Positions 15,950-25,368 of a stretch of 64,000 nucleotides of DNA are shown here, piece after piece. Source of the DNA: DASRIA01 sp963768885. Lineage in GTDB: Bacteria > Actinomycetota > Thermoleophilia > Solirubrobacterales > JBBDJG01. Each line of letters starts with the position of its first letter. Positions within the stretch are counted from its first letter, which is position 1. The stretch is from the NCBI GenBank assembly GCA_963768885.1, contig CAVYJN010000014.1, positions 186,001 to 250,000 on the forward strand, read 5' to 3'. The translations under genes were made by a program, and so were the position numbers. Below the pieces are notes generated by a model. The model did not search any database. It was given only the letters and a program-made list of their open reading frames with translations, and had not been told where the DNA came from.

Positions 15950-17343
15950 ATGTACCCGCGGGTGCGGGCTGTGTCGATCACGCGCTCGATGCCGACCTCG
16001 TAGGCGGCGTCGCGCAGGCACAGGTCCTTCTGGCGCGCTGCGGTGTCGACCTCGCGGAACGCGCGCCGCATGATGTTGCCGAGCTTGTCGTTGATCTCCC
16101 GCTCCTCCCAGCGGAAGTGCTGCATGTTCTGCACCCATTCGAAGTAGGAGACGATCACGCCGCCGGCATTCGCCATCACGTCCGGGATCACGTAGACGCC
16201 CTTGTCCCGCAGGATGCCGTCCGCGATCGGCGTCGTGGGGCTGTTCGCTCCCTCGAGGACCATCTTGCAGTTCACGTGGTCGGCGTTGCCCTCGTGGATC
16301 ATCCCGCCGAGCGCGGCAGGCAGCAGCACGTCGCAGGGGATCGCGACCAGGTCGTCGGGCGGGATGGCCTCCACTCCCTCGAAGTCGGTGAGCTTGCCGC
16401 CCTGCTCGATCGTCTCCTGGAGCTTCACGACGTCGATGCCCTCGTCGCTGCGGATCGCGCCGTCGGCGTTCGACACCCCGATGATCCGCACGCCCAGCTG
16501 CTGGAGGATGCGCGCGGCCCAGGACCCGACGTTCCCGAACCCCTGCACGACCGCCGTGGTCGTCGAGGGCGACAGGCCGAGCTTGGGCGCGGCCTCGCGA
16601 TACAGGTAGACGAGCCCCCGGCCCGTGGCGGCCTCGCGCCCGTAGGAGCCCTCGAGCGCGATCGGCTTGCCGGTCACGATCGCCGGCGTGTGGCCGTGCA
16701 GCTTGCCGTACTCGTCCATCAGCCACGCCATCACCTGAGCGTTGGTGCCGACGTCCGGGGCCATGATGTCGCGGTTGGGCCCGAGCACCTTGTCGATCTT
16801 GTCCATCAGCGAGCGCGTGATCGACTGGAGCTCGTCGGGCTCGAGCTGGTCGCCGGCGCAGTTGACCCCGCCCTTCGCGCCGCCGTACGGGATGCCGACG
16901 ATCGCGGTCTTCCACGTCATCAGCATCGCGAGGGCGCGAATCTCGTCGAGGTCGACATCGGGGTGGTAGCGAAGCCCGCCCTTGTACGGGCCGCGCGCGC
17001 CGTTGTGCTGCACGCGATACCCCTTGAAGACGTGGATCTTCCCGTCGGAGAAGCGGACGGGGATCTGGACGACCGTCTCCCGGTAGGAGCTGCGCAGCAC
17101 GTCGCGCACGTCGTCCGGCACGCCGATCCGGTCGCACGCGGCGTCGAAGTAGTGCTTGACGATCTCGAGGTCCGAGACGCGCACGGGACCGGGAACCCGG
17201 CCCGGCTCGACGGCGGGCGCCTCGGCTCCGTCCGGCCGGGCGACCTCGGTGGCCTCCGCGACGGCGGCGCCGCCCTGCTCGAGCGGCTCCTCCGACAGGA
17301 CCGCCGCGCGGCCCCGTCCGTCCCTCTCCTCCGGCTTGGTCAT
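15946..17343 (-). CDS. gdhA: Glutamate dehydrogenase (Glu/Leu/Phe/Val family)
   Basis: Interconverts glutamate and 2-oxoglutarate with NAD(P). About 465 residues. The substrate site includes PYKGGLRYHPDVDLDE and the catalytic Lys in MTWKTAIVGIPYGGAKGG; the Rossmann domain has VVQGFGNVGSWAARIL; near the end is AHIGG-equivalent MANAGGVIVSYFEW. The N-terminal 60 residues are Ala/Glu/Pro-rich and not part of the fold, an extension compared with the usual 415-450 residues. The ATG at 17343 is preferred over 17364; a start further in cannot be excluded. Monocistronic. Confidence 0.93.
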   Translation of the reverse strand: MTKPEERDGRGRAAVLSEEPLEQGGAAVAEATEVARPDGAEAPAVEPGRVPGPVRVSDLEIVKHYFDAACDRIGVPDDVRDVLRSSYRETVVQIPVRFSDGKIHVFKGYRVQHNGARGPYKGGLRYHPDVDLDEIRALAMLMTWKTAIVGIPYGGAKGGVNCAGDQLEPDELQSITRSLMDKIDKVLGPNRDIMAPDVGTNAQVMAWLMDEYGKLHGHTPAIVTGKPIALEGSYGREAATGRGLVYLYREAAPKLGLSPSTTTAVVQGFGNVGSWAARILQQLGVRIIGVSNADGAIRSDEGIDVVKLQETIEQGGKLTDFEGVEAIPPDDLVAIPCDVLLPAALGGMIHEGNADHVNCKMVLEGANSPTTPIADGILRDKGVYVIPDVMANAGGVIVSYFEWVQNMQHFRWEEREINDKLGNIMRRAFREVDTAARQKDLCLRDAAYEVGIERVIDTARTRGYI

Positions 17344-17407
17344 GCCCTGGGCGGAGTCTCCCACGAAACGGCCGTGCGTAAAAGCCGATCAGCGCAGGCC
17401 GACGCGA

Positions 17408-17480
17408 TGGAGCCAGCGGGATTCGAACCCGCGACCTCCCGGATGCAAACCGGACGCTCTCCCAGCTGAGCTATGGCCCC
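17408..17480 (-). tRNA. tRNA-Ala (anticodon TGC)
   Basis: 73 bases folding into a complete cloverleaf: acceptor GGGGCCA paired to TGGCTCC with discriminator A, D-arm with AGCTCAGCTGGGAGAGC, anticodon loop TTTGCAT, and T-arm GCGGGTTCGAATCCCGC. The G3-U70 wobble pair that identifies alanine tRNA is present. CCA is not encoded. Confidence 0.97.
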
Positions 17481-17558
17481 GCACACCGATTGTAGGACGG
17501 CTTCACCGTATCTTCGTCCATCTTCACGGACGGGACGCTCGATCGTGCGTCACTACTC

Positions 17559-17774
17559 ATGTATGCCATGAAGCACCACTCCGCCTCGAGCGAGCCGCAG
17601 GCTCCCGCGCCCGGTGGGCCCCAGGCCTTCACCCTCGAGCTGACGCTCGAGGAGCTGGGCTTCCTTCGCCTGCTGCTCACCAACGCGACCGTCCAGCCCG
17701 CGCAGCTGAAGAAGCTCTGCGGTGAGGTGCAGGGCAAGATCGAGGAGCACATCGGCCCGCTCCCCCCGGGGTGA
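17559..17774 (+). CDS. Small protein of unknown function (71 aa)
   Basis: Not recognised. The N-terminal 20 residues are His/Ser/Pro-rich, followed by two predicted helices (FTLELTLEELGFLRLLLTNA and PAQLKKLCGEVQGKIEEHI). No signal peptide or membrane segment. The start could be ATG 17559 or the in-frame ATG 17568 (MKHHSAS). It is divergent from the tRNA gene and converges on a small membrane-protein gene 17 bases away. Confidence 0.6.
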   Translation: MYAMKHHSASSEPQAPAPGGPQAFTLELTLEELGFLRLLLTNATVQPAQLKKLCGEVQGKIEEHIGPLPPG

Positions 17775-17791
17775 GACAACCCCGCCTTCCG

Positions 17792-18007
17792 TCAACCGTC
17801 GCCGGCCGCGTGCTCCTTGGAGTCGAGGTGCGCCTGCCGGGCCACGGCGCGGTTGTGCACCGAGCGCTCGTACTGGGCGCCGTCGGCTCCGGCGCGGGTC
17901 GGGGCCTCTGCGCGCTCGGCTGCGGCGGTCGCACGCTGTTTCCGTACGCTCATCAACAGCACGGTGAGCAGCAGGGCGATCGCGATGATGCTCAAGACGG
18001 TTCCCAT
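17792..18007 (-). CDS. Small single-pass membrane protein (71 aa)
   Basis: N-terminal hydrophobic helix (GTVLSIIAIALLLTVLLMSV) followed by a basic/Ala-rich cytosolic tail with YERSVHNRAVARQAHLDSKE. Function unknown. GGAGGGAG lies five bases before the ATG. It follows the 57-residue protein gene by 15 bases and is probably co-transcribed with it. Confidence 0.65.
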   Translation of the reverse strand: MGTVLSIIAIALLLTVLLMSVRKQRATAAAERAEAPTRAGADGAQYERSVHNRAVARQAHLDSKEHAAGDG

Positions 18008-18022
18008 GGTGCTCCCTCCTGC

Positions 18023-18196
18023 CTACGCTTGCTTGTCGGCGCTCGCCCGCTCCTCGTCCGTCATCTGCCTGACGACGAGCTTTCCGGAGCGGACCTGGCG
18101 CCGGATTCCCTCCAACTTCGACCGCCGCCGCTTCTCCTCTTGCTCGTTGGGCGTGCGCGCTGCATCGGAGTGACTGCTACCGCTTGAAATCGACAT
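18023..18196 (-). CDS. Small charged protein (57 aa)
   Basis: Frame starting MSISSGSSHSDAARTPNEQE and ending MTDEERASADKQA. It contains a highly basic centre (EEKRRRSKLEGIRRQVRSGK) and looks like one long helix. AAGGGG precedes the ATG. It is short enough to be missed by length cut-offs. The tight spacing to the membrane protein downstream and a third-position G/C bias support it. No family is recognised. Confidence 0.5.
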   Translation of the reverse strand: MSISSGSSHSDAARTPNEQEEKRRRSKLEGIRRQVRSGKLVVRQMTDEERASADKQA

Positions 18197-18316
18197 GCAT
18201 CCCCTTCTGACCCTCTGTGGTGGGCGCGCGAAAGGAAAGAGAGAAAGAGACCCCTGCGTGCGTTCGGAAACCTGCCCCCTGACCGTAGCACGCCGAGAGG
18301 GCCGCTGAGTGATCTG

Positions 18317-20150
<1,834 letters not shown>

Positions 20151-20162
20151 GAGGGGATGGAG

Positions 20163-20172
20163 ATGCTACGGT
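20163..20172. promoter_or_regulatory. Overlapping divergent -10 boxes of typA and the DEAD-box gene
   Basis: The ten bases ATGCTACGGT contain TAGCAT on the minus strand (20163-20168) and TACGGT on the plus strand (20167-20172), sharing the central TA. If both are used, polymerase can occupy only one at a time, coupling typA and the helicase gene. The plus-strand transcript would carry a leader of about 100 bases. Confidence 0.4.
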
Positions 20173-20281
20173 GCATGAGTCGGGTGACCACTCTTGGCGC
20201 CCGAGAGGTTCCGTTTCTCAGTGCGCTCCGTGCGACCGGGATTGCTGGATCTCCCCCTCGCACTACAAGGAGTTCACCTAT

Positions 20282-21511
20282 ATGTCATCTCAGTCATTCG
20301 CCGATCTCGGCGTGTCGAAGCCTTTGGTCGCCGCGCTCGCAAAGCGCGGCATCAATGAGCCTTTCGCGGTCCAGCGACTCGTGATCGCGGACGTGCTCGC
20401 CGGTCACGACGTGCTGGCCCAGTCACCGACCGGCTCGGGCAAGACCCTCGCCTTCGGCCTTCCGCTGATCGACCGGTTGCAGGCTCGGCACCCCCGGCCC
20501 TCGGCCCTGATCCTGGCCCCCACGCGCGAGCTCACAGCCCAGATCGTCGAGGAGCTGACCGACGTCGCGCGCGCCGGCGGCCTGAAGATCGCCCCCGTCT
20601 ACGGCGGCGTCGGCCTCGATCGCCAGGCGGTGCTCGCCGCCACGGCCCACATCGTGGTCGCGACCCCGGGCCGGCTCGAGGACCTGATCGACCGCCGCAT
20701 GCTGAACCTCGAGCAGGTGCGCGTGCTCGTGCTCGACGAGGCCGACCGGATGCTCGACATGGGCTTCAAGCCCGCGGTCGACCGCATCGTCGCGCAGACA
20801 CCGTCCAACCGCCAGACCTTGTTCTTCTCGGCAACGCTCGGCGGCGACGCGGGCCGCGTGGCGAAGGCCTACACCACGCACCCCCGCACCCACGTGCACG
20901 AGCCCGAGAGTCAGCACACCGCACGCGTCGAGCACCGCTTCCTGCACGTCGCGCACGACTCCAAGCTCGGCACGCTCGTCGGCGAGCTGCGCGGCAAGCG
21001 CTCCGGGCGCACCCTCGTCTTCGTGCGCACCAAGCGCGGCGCGGACCGGCTCGTGAAGCGACTCGCCGCGCACGACCTGCGCGCCGTCGCGATGCACGGG
21101 AACAAGACGCAGTCCCAGCGCGAGAAGGCGCTCGCCGGCTTCCAGGCCGGCCGCGTCAACCCGCTCGTGGCGACCGACGTCGCGGCGCGCGGCATCGACG
21201 TTGACGACGTGACCAAGGTCATCAACTTCGACCTGCCGGCCGACCGCGACGCCTACGTCCACAGGGTCGGCCGCACGGCCCGCGCCGGCCGCACCGGCAC
21301 GGGCGTGAGCCTCGTGACGCCGGAGGAGGCCCGCGAGATGGGCCGCATCGCGAAGGACCTCGGGCTGGTCCCGGAGTTCGACCGCGGCCGCAACGGCAAC
21401 GGCAACTCCAACGACAACGGCCGCGGCAACTCCAACGGCAACGGCACCAGCCGCGGCAACGGCGGCAACCGCCGCAACGGCAACGGCCGCGCGCGCCGGC
21501 GGAACAGCTAG
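20282..21511 (+). CDS. DEAD-box ATP-dependent RNA helicase (RhlE-like)
   Basis: RNA-unwinding ATPase of 409 residues, acting in ribosome assembly or RNA decay. Q-motif FADLGVSKPLVAALAKRG; motif I SPTGSGKT; Ia PTREL; II DEAD; III SAT; VI HRVGRTARAG. The last 40 residues are a low-complexity Asn/Gly/Arg tail (NGNGNSNDNGRG and similar), a common RNA-binding extension. The ATG at 20282 has AAGGAG ten bases upstream. A leader of about 100 bases recalls cold-shock-controlled helicase genes, though no box was identified in it. Overlaps the convergent ABC-F gene by four bases. Confidence 0.95.
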   Translation: MSSQSFADLGVSKPLVAALAKRGINEPFAVQRLVIADVLAGHDVLAQSPTGSGKTLAFGLPLIDRLQARHPRPSALILAPTRELTAQIVEELTDVARAGGLKIAPVYGGVGLDRQAVLAATAHIVVATPGRLEDLIDRRMLNLEQVRVLVLDEADRMLDMGFKPAVDRIVAQTPSNRQTLFFSATLGGDAGRVAKAYTTHPRTHVHEPESQHTARVEHRFLHVAHDSKLGTLVGELRGKRSGRTLVFVRTKRGADRLVKRLAAHDLRAVAMHGNKTQSQREKALAGFQAGRVNPLVATDVAARGIDVDDVTKVINFDLPADRDAYVHRVGRTARAGRTGTGVSLVTPEEAREMGRIAKDLGLVPEFDRGRNGNGNSNDNGRGNSNGNGTSRGNGGNRRNGNGRARRRNS

Positions 21512-23385
21512 CTGCCGACCAGCTTCCCGAGCTCCTCGTAGAGGCTCTCGACCGCCCGCTTGGCGCCGTCGTGGCGCTCGGTGGAGGCCGCCGCGCGCTC
21601 GGGCGTGGCCCAGGCATCCGGATCGGCAAGCTCGTCCTCGACGCCCGCCAGCGCGATCTCGGCGAGCTCGATCTCGCGCTCGAGCGTCGCGATGCGGCGC
21701 TTGGCGTTCTTCGACACCGCCGGTTTGCCTGACTGCCCGGCGCGCCGGCGCCCGTTTGATTTGCCCGGGTCGGAGGCCTGCTGTTCTTCGCGCCGCTCCT
21801 GGCGCACCCGCACGTACTCCGCCCAGCCCCCCTCGTAGGAGCGCAGGCGCCCGTCCTCGAGCGCGATCGTGCGCGTGCCGACGGCGTCGAGCAGGGCCCG
21901 GTCGTGGGACACGAGGATGACCGAGCCGTCGAAGGAGCGCAGGGCGTCCTCCAGCGCCTCCCTGCTCTCGAGGTCGAGGTGGTTCGTGGGCTCGTCCAGG
22001 ATCAGCGTGTTCGCTCCCGAGGCGACGAGGATCGCGAGCGACAGCCGGCGCAGCTCACCGCCGGAGAGCACGGCGACCTCCTTCTGCGCGTCGTCGCCCG
22101 AGAACAGGAACCGGCCGAGCAGCGCCCGCGCCTTCCCCGGGGTCAGCCCGGTGGCGCGCTGGGCCGCCTCGAGCGCCGTTCCCCCGCGGTCGAGCTCCTC
22201 GGCGTGCTGTGAGAGGAAGCCGAGCTCGACGTTGTGGCCGATGCGCAGCTTGCCGTGCTCGAGCGGCCGCATGCCGGCGAGCGTCTCGATCAGGGTCGTC
22301 TTGCCGGCGCCGTTCGGGCCGACGAGGCTGACGTGCTCGCCGCGCTCCAGCCACAGCTCCGCGTCCTCGATCAGCTGCTTGTCCCCGGCCGCGATCCGGG
22401 CGTGCTCGAGCTCGAGCACCACACGGCCGCTGCGCGAGGGTCCCTCGAACTTGAAACCCGGCGCCTTGCCCGCGCGCGGGTCCGCCTCCAGCCGGTCGAT
22501 CTTGCCGAGCTTCTTCACGCGCGACTGGGCCTGGCGCGACCGGGTCCCGGCGCGAAAGCGTGTGACGAAGCGCTCGAGGCGCTCGATCTCCGCCTGCTGC
22601 TGCTCGATCGCCCGTCCGAGCGCGAGCTCGCGCGCCGCGCGCTCCTTGCGCCACGCGTGCCAGGGCCCGGCGAAGAAGCGCGCGCGGCCGGCCTCGAGCT
22701 CGAGCACCGCCGTGCCGACCGCCTCCAGGAACCAGCGGTCGTGCGCCACCAGCACGATCGCCGCGTCCATCGACGTCAGCTGCTGCTCGAGCCACTCGAG
22801 CGACGCGACGTCGAGATGGTTGGTCGGCTCGTCGAGCAGGACGAGGTCGGGGTCTCCGGCAAGCGTTCGCGCCAGCGAGCCGCGCGTCAGCTCTCCACCG
22901 GAGAACGTGTGAAGCGGCCGCTCGAGGTCGTCGTCGTGGAAGCCGAGCCCGCGCACGACGGCCATCGCCCGGCGGCGCCAGTCGTATCCGCCCGCGTGCT
23001 CGAGCCGCGCCTGCGCGGCCGCGTAGGCGTCGAGGGTCGTGCGGTCGGATGCCCCGTCCGCCATCGCATGCTCGAGCCGGACCAGCTCCGCCTCCACGGC
23101 GACCAGCTCGGCGCATCCGGAGAGCACGTAGTCACGCAGCGTGATCCCCTGCTCGCGCGGCGGGCGCTGGTCGTGCAGGGCGATCGTGGCACCCTTCTCG
23201 ATCGACAGCTCGCCGCCGTCGATCGGTGTCTCGCCGGCGAGCATCCGCAGCAGGGTGGTCTTGCCGGAGCCGTTGCGCCCCGACAGCGCGAGCCGGTCCC
23301 GCCGCTCGAGCTTGAACGAGACCCCACGCAGCAGCGGCACGCCCGCGACGTGCTTGGACAGATCCGATGCGATGGCAACGGCCAC
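21508..23385 (-). CDS. ABC-F family ATPase
   Basis: Soluble twin-ATPase protein of 625 residues that acts on the ribosome rather than in transport. First cassette: Walker A SGRNGSGKTTLLRML, signature FSGGELTRG, Walker B LVLLDEPTNHLD. Second: VGPNGAGKTTLIETL, LSGGELRRL, TLILDEPTNHLD. An inter-domain linker with KERAARELALGRAIEQQQAE and a C-terminal coiled coil (residues 560-620) complete the ABC-F plan. EttA-like housekeeping and antibiotic-protection members cannot be separated by eye. Start GTG at 23385 fixed by the -10 box. Confidence 0.93.
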   Translation of the reverse strand: MAVAIASDLSKHVAGVPLLRGVSFKLERRDRLALSGRNGSGKTTLLRMLAGETPIDGGELSIEKGATIALHDQRPPREQGITLRDYVLSGCAELVAVEAELVRLEHAMADGASDRTTLDAYAAAQARLEHAGGYDWRRRAMAVVRGLGFHDDDLERPLHTFSGGELTRGSLARTLAGDPDLVLLDEPTNHLDVASLEWLEQQLTSMDAAIVLVAHDRWFLEAVGTAVLELEAGRARFFAGPWHAWRKERAARELALGRAIEQQQAEIERLERFVTRFRAGTRSRQAQSRVKKLGKIDRLEADPRAGKAPGFKFEGPSRSGRVVLELEHARIAAGDKQLIEDAELWLERGEHVSLVGPNGAGKTTLIETLAGMRPLEHGKLRIGHNVELGFLSQHAEELDRGGTALEAAQRATGLTPGKARALLGRFLFSGDDAQKEVAVLSGGELRRLSLAILVASGANTLILDEPTNHLDLESREALEDALRSFDGSVILVSHDRALLDAVGTRTIALEDGRLRSYEGGWAEYVRVRQERREEQQASDPGKSNGRRRAGQSGKPAVSKNAKRRIATLEREIELAEIALAGVEDELADPDAWATPERAAASTERHDGAKRAVESLYEELGKLVGS

Positions 23386-23391
23386 GCGACG

Positions 23392-23397
23392 ATGTTA
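23392..23397 (-). promoter_or_regulatory. -10 box TAACAT of the ABC-F gene
   Basis: Ends six bases before the GTG at 23385. The rest of the 280-base gap up to 23665 holds one further candidate promoter (23569) and no convincing gene. Confidence 0.55.
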
Positions 23398-23568
23398 CGG
23401 TGAGCGTCGTGTCCGCCCCGCGGCGCGATGGCCGTCGGGGCCGCGCATCACCTGAGCGGCGAGCCTTAGCCGGGCCTCACCGCCGCACCGTGGTCCGGAA
23501 GTCCCGCATCTAGCGACCGAAACGCTCACCTATGTGCGCGATGCCACGGAGCCAGCCGGAGCCGTCGT

Positions 23569-23574
23569 TATATT
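23569..23574 (+). promoter_or_regulatory. -10 box TATATT before the PKD-protein gene
   Basis: TATATT is the most AT-rich hexamer in the gap. It lies downstream of the ATG at 23534, which argues against that ATG as the start of the next gene. A GGAGG follows at 23656-23660. Confidence 0.45.
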
Positions 23575-23665
23575 GGCCGCCGTGCTTGGGGCATGCCGCC
23601 GCCCCTCCCGCGGCGGCTACGCGCACGAACGCGCTGGCGAACGGAATCACCACTTGGAGGTCTCA

Positions 23666-24718
23666 CTGTCCCCCGCGGACACATACCCATCCGCCCTTCG
23701 GGCAACACGCTTGCTGGTGTCCGCGCTCGTCGGCATCGCCATTCTCCTGCTGGCGGCGCCGGTCGAGGCGCAGGCGAAGGCCGACTTCAGCTGGCCCACG
23801 CCGGTCATCGTCAAGAAGAAGGTGACGTTCACCGCCGAGCTCGACAGCAGCGCCAGTCATTACGAATGGGACCTCGACGGGGACGGCACGTTCGGGGACG
23901 TCAACGGCATCACGGCGGACCGGACCTTCAACAGCGTCAAGACGTACGTGGTCGGCCTTCGCATCCTCGACGACCAGCTCAACGTCGTCGACACGACGAC
24001 CAAGGAGGTCGTGGTGTCACCGGCCCCGAGCGACGGCAACGCCCCGCCCGAGGCATCGTTCGCGTTCTTCCCCGCGGAGCCGGTCGCCGGGCTGCCGGTC
24101 ACTTTCGTCTCGACCTCCGTCGACCCGGACTCGCCGATCCCCGCCGGCGCCCAGCGCTGGGACCTGAACGGGGACGGCGTGTTCGATGAGGCGACCGGGG
24201 AGAGCGCGACCGTCACGTTCCCGGCGCCGGGCATGTATCCGGTGTCTCTTCAGGTGACGACGAACAAGCGCGACGTGGCGTCCCTCGTGCTTCCGGTCGG
24301 CGCGCCGGTCGCGGGTTCCGTGAAGGCGTTCAGCCTGATGAGCCCGTTCCCGGTCGTCCGGATCGCCGGGCGCACCACTCGACGCGGGGCCCGCATCCGG
24401 AGGATGAGCGTCGACGCCCCGCCGGGCACCGCCGTCAAGGTCCGCTGCCACGGCCGGGGCTGCCCCTTCAAGAGCACGAGCCGGACCGTCTCGATGCGCG
24501 TCCGGGCAGGTTCGCTTCCGCCCACGCGGCTCACGCGGGTGCGGCGGCTGGAGGGCCGGACGCTGCGCACCGGAGCGATCCTGCGGGTGTTCGTGACGCG
24601 CTCCGACGTGATCGGGAAGTACACGCGCTTCCGCATCCGCAGGAGCAAGCCGCCCGCGCGCCAGGACCTCTGCATGGTGCCCGGCACCACGAAACCCGCT
24701 CCCTGCCCGTCGCGATGA
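23666..24718 (+). CDS. Secreted PKD-domain protein, probable CTG start
   Basis: Predicted extracellular protein of about 350 residues. Signal peptide or anchor: TRLLVSALVGIAILLLAAPV, with cleavage probably after AQA. Two Ig-like PKD repeats follow, each with a calcium-loop-like motif (WDLDGDGTFGD near residue 70 and WDLNGDGVFDE near 170). The C-terminal third is Arg-rich with paired cysteines (VRCHGRGCPF; a late DLCMVPG), a module frequent in Thermoleophilia surface proteins. CTG 23666 is preferred because GGAGG lies five bases upstream; TTG 23654 and ATG 23534 are alternatives. Its stop overlaps the next ATG (ATGA). Confidence 0.7.
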   Translation: MSPADTYPSALRATRLLVSALVGIAILLLAAPVEAQAKADFSWPTPVIVKKKVTFTAELDSSASHYEWDLDGDGTFGDVNGITADRTFNSVKTYVVGLRILDDQLNVVDTTTKEVVVSPAPSDGNAPPEASFAFFPAEPVAGLPVTFVSTSVDPDSPIPAGAQRWDLNGDGVFDEATGESATVTFPAPGMYPVSLQVTTNKRDVASLVLPVGAPVAGSVKAFSLMSPFPVVRIAGRTTRRGARIRRMSVDAPPGTAVKVRCHGRGCPFKSTSRTVSMRVRAGSLPPTRLTRVRRLEGRTLRTGAILRVFVTRSDVIGKYTRFRIRRSKPPARQDLCMVPGTTKPAPCPSR

Positions 24719-25275
24719 TCCGCAACTGGGATCCCCTCGAGGGTCCTCAGCGCGCGATCACGCGGCTGCGGGCGACCACCGACGGCCGTTCCCGGTCCGT
24801 CTTCGATCTCGAGCTGCCGCTGATGGCGCTGCTCGCCGTCCTGGTCGGCCTCGGCATCGCGATGTGGCTGAACGGCCTCGGGTCACCGGGGGCCGGAGAG
24901 GTCAGGAGGGTCACCGAGCGCCCGGCGCTGGCGAACCCGCGTGAGGCGCTCGCCGCGGGCGCCGCGAAGCGCGCCGAGGCGACGCGGGTGCGTGCGCGGG
25001 CGCGTCGCCTGCAGGCCGCCCGCCTGGCGCGCAAGCGCGCGGCGGCGGCCACCTTCGTGCGCCGGACCGACACGCGGCCCGGCCGCGGATCGTCCGCTCA
25101 ATACCCGGACGGCACCACCCGGAGCTTCTCGGAGACCAACCAGACCTACACCCAGCAGACGCTCCCGTCGACCCCCCCACCGAAGCAGGAGACCTCGCCG
25201 GCGCCGAGGCCCAAGCCGGCGCCCAAGCCGAGCGGCGGCGGAGGCGGCGGAGGCGGGTTCGACGACTCGGGCTGA
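24715..25275 (+). CDS. Single-pass membrane protein with Pro/Gly-rich tail (186 aa)
   Basis: Function unknown. One membrane segment near residues 33-52 (LPLMALLAVLVGLGIAMWL), then a long Arg/Ala-rich helix or coiled coil (residues 75-115), then a low-complexity region with TPPPKQETSPAPRPKPAPKP and a poly-Gly run ending GGFDDSG. This looks like a membrane anchor with an extended outside tail. Coupled to the PKD gene by a four-base ATGA overlap, so they may act together at the envelope. Confidence 0.65.
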   Translation: MIRNWDPLEGPQRAITRLRATTDGRSRSVFDLELPLMALLAVLVGLGIAMWLNGLGSPGAGEVRRVTERPALANPREALAAGAAKRAEATRVRARARRLQAARLARKRAAAATFVRRTDTRPGRGSSAQYPDGTTRSFSETNQTYTQQTLPSTPPPKQETSPAPRPKPAPKPSGGGGGGGGFDDSG

Positions 25276-25368
25276 GCGCCGCCCGCGCGGGCGCCCCGCC
25301 AGGGCGGCCAGGAATTTCGCCGGGAAGTCAAGCAGGGCCTGACCCCTGTCGATTGACGGAGTGCAGTG

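Noticed and set aside
23534..23665. N-terminal extension of the PKD protein from ATG 23534
   Set aside because: It would place 44 non-hydrophobic residues before the signal peptide, and a promoter-like TATATT lies downstream of that ATG.
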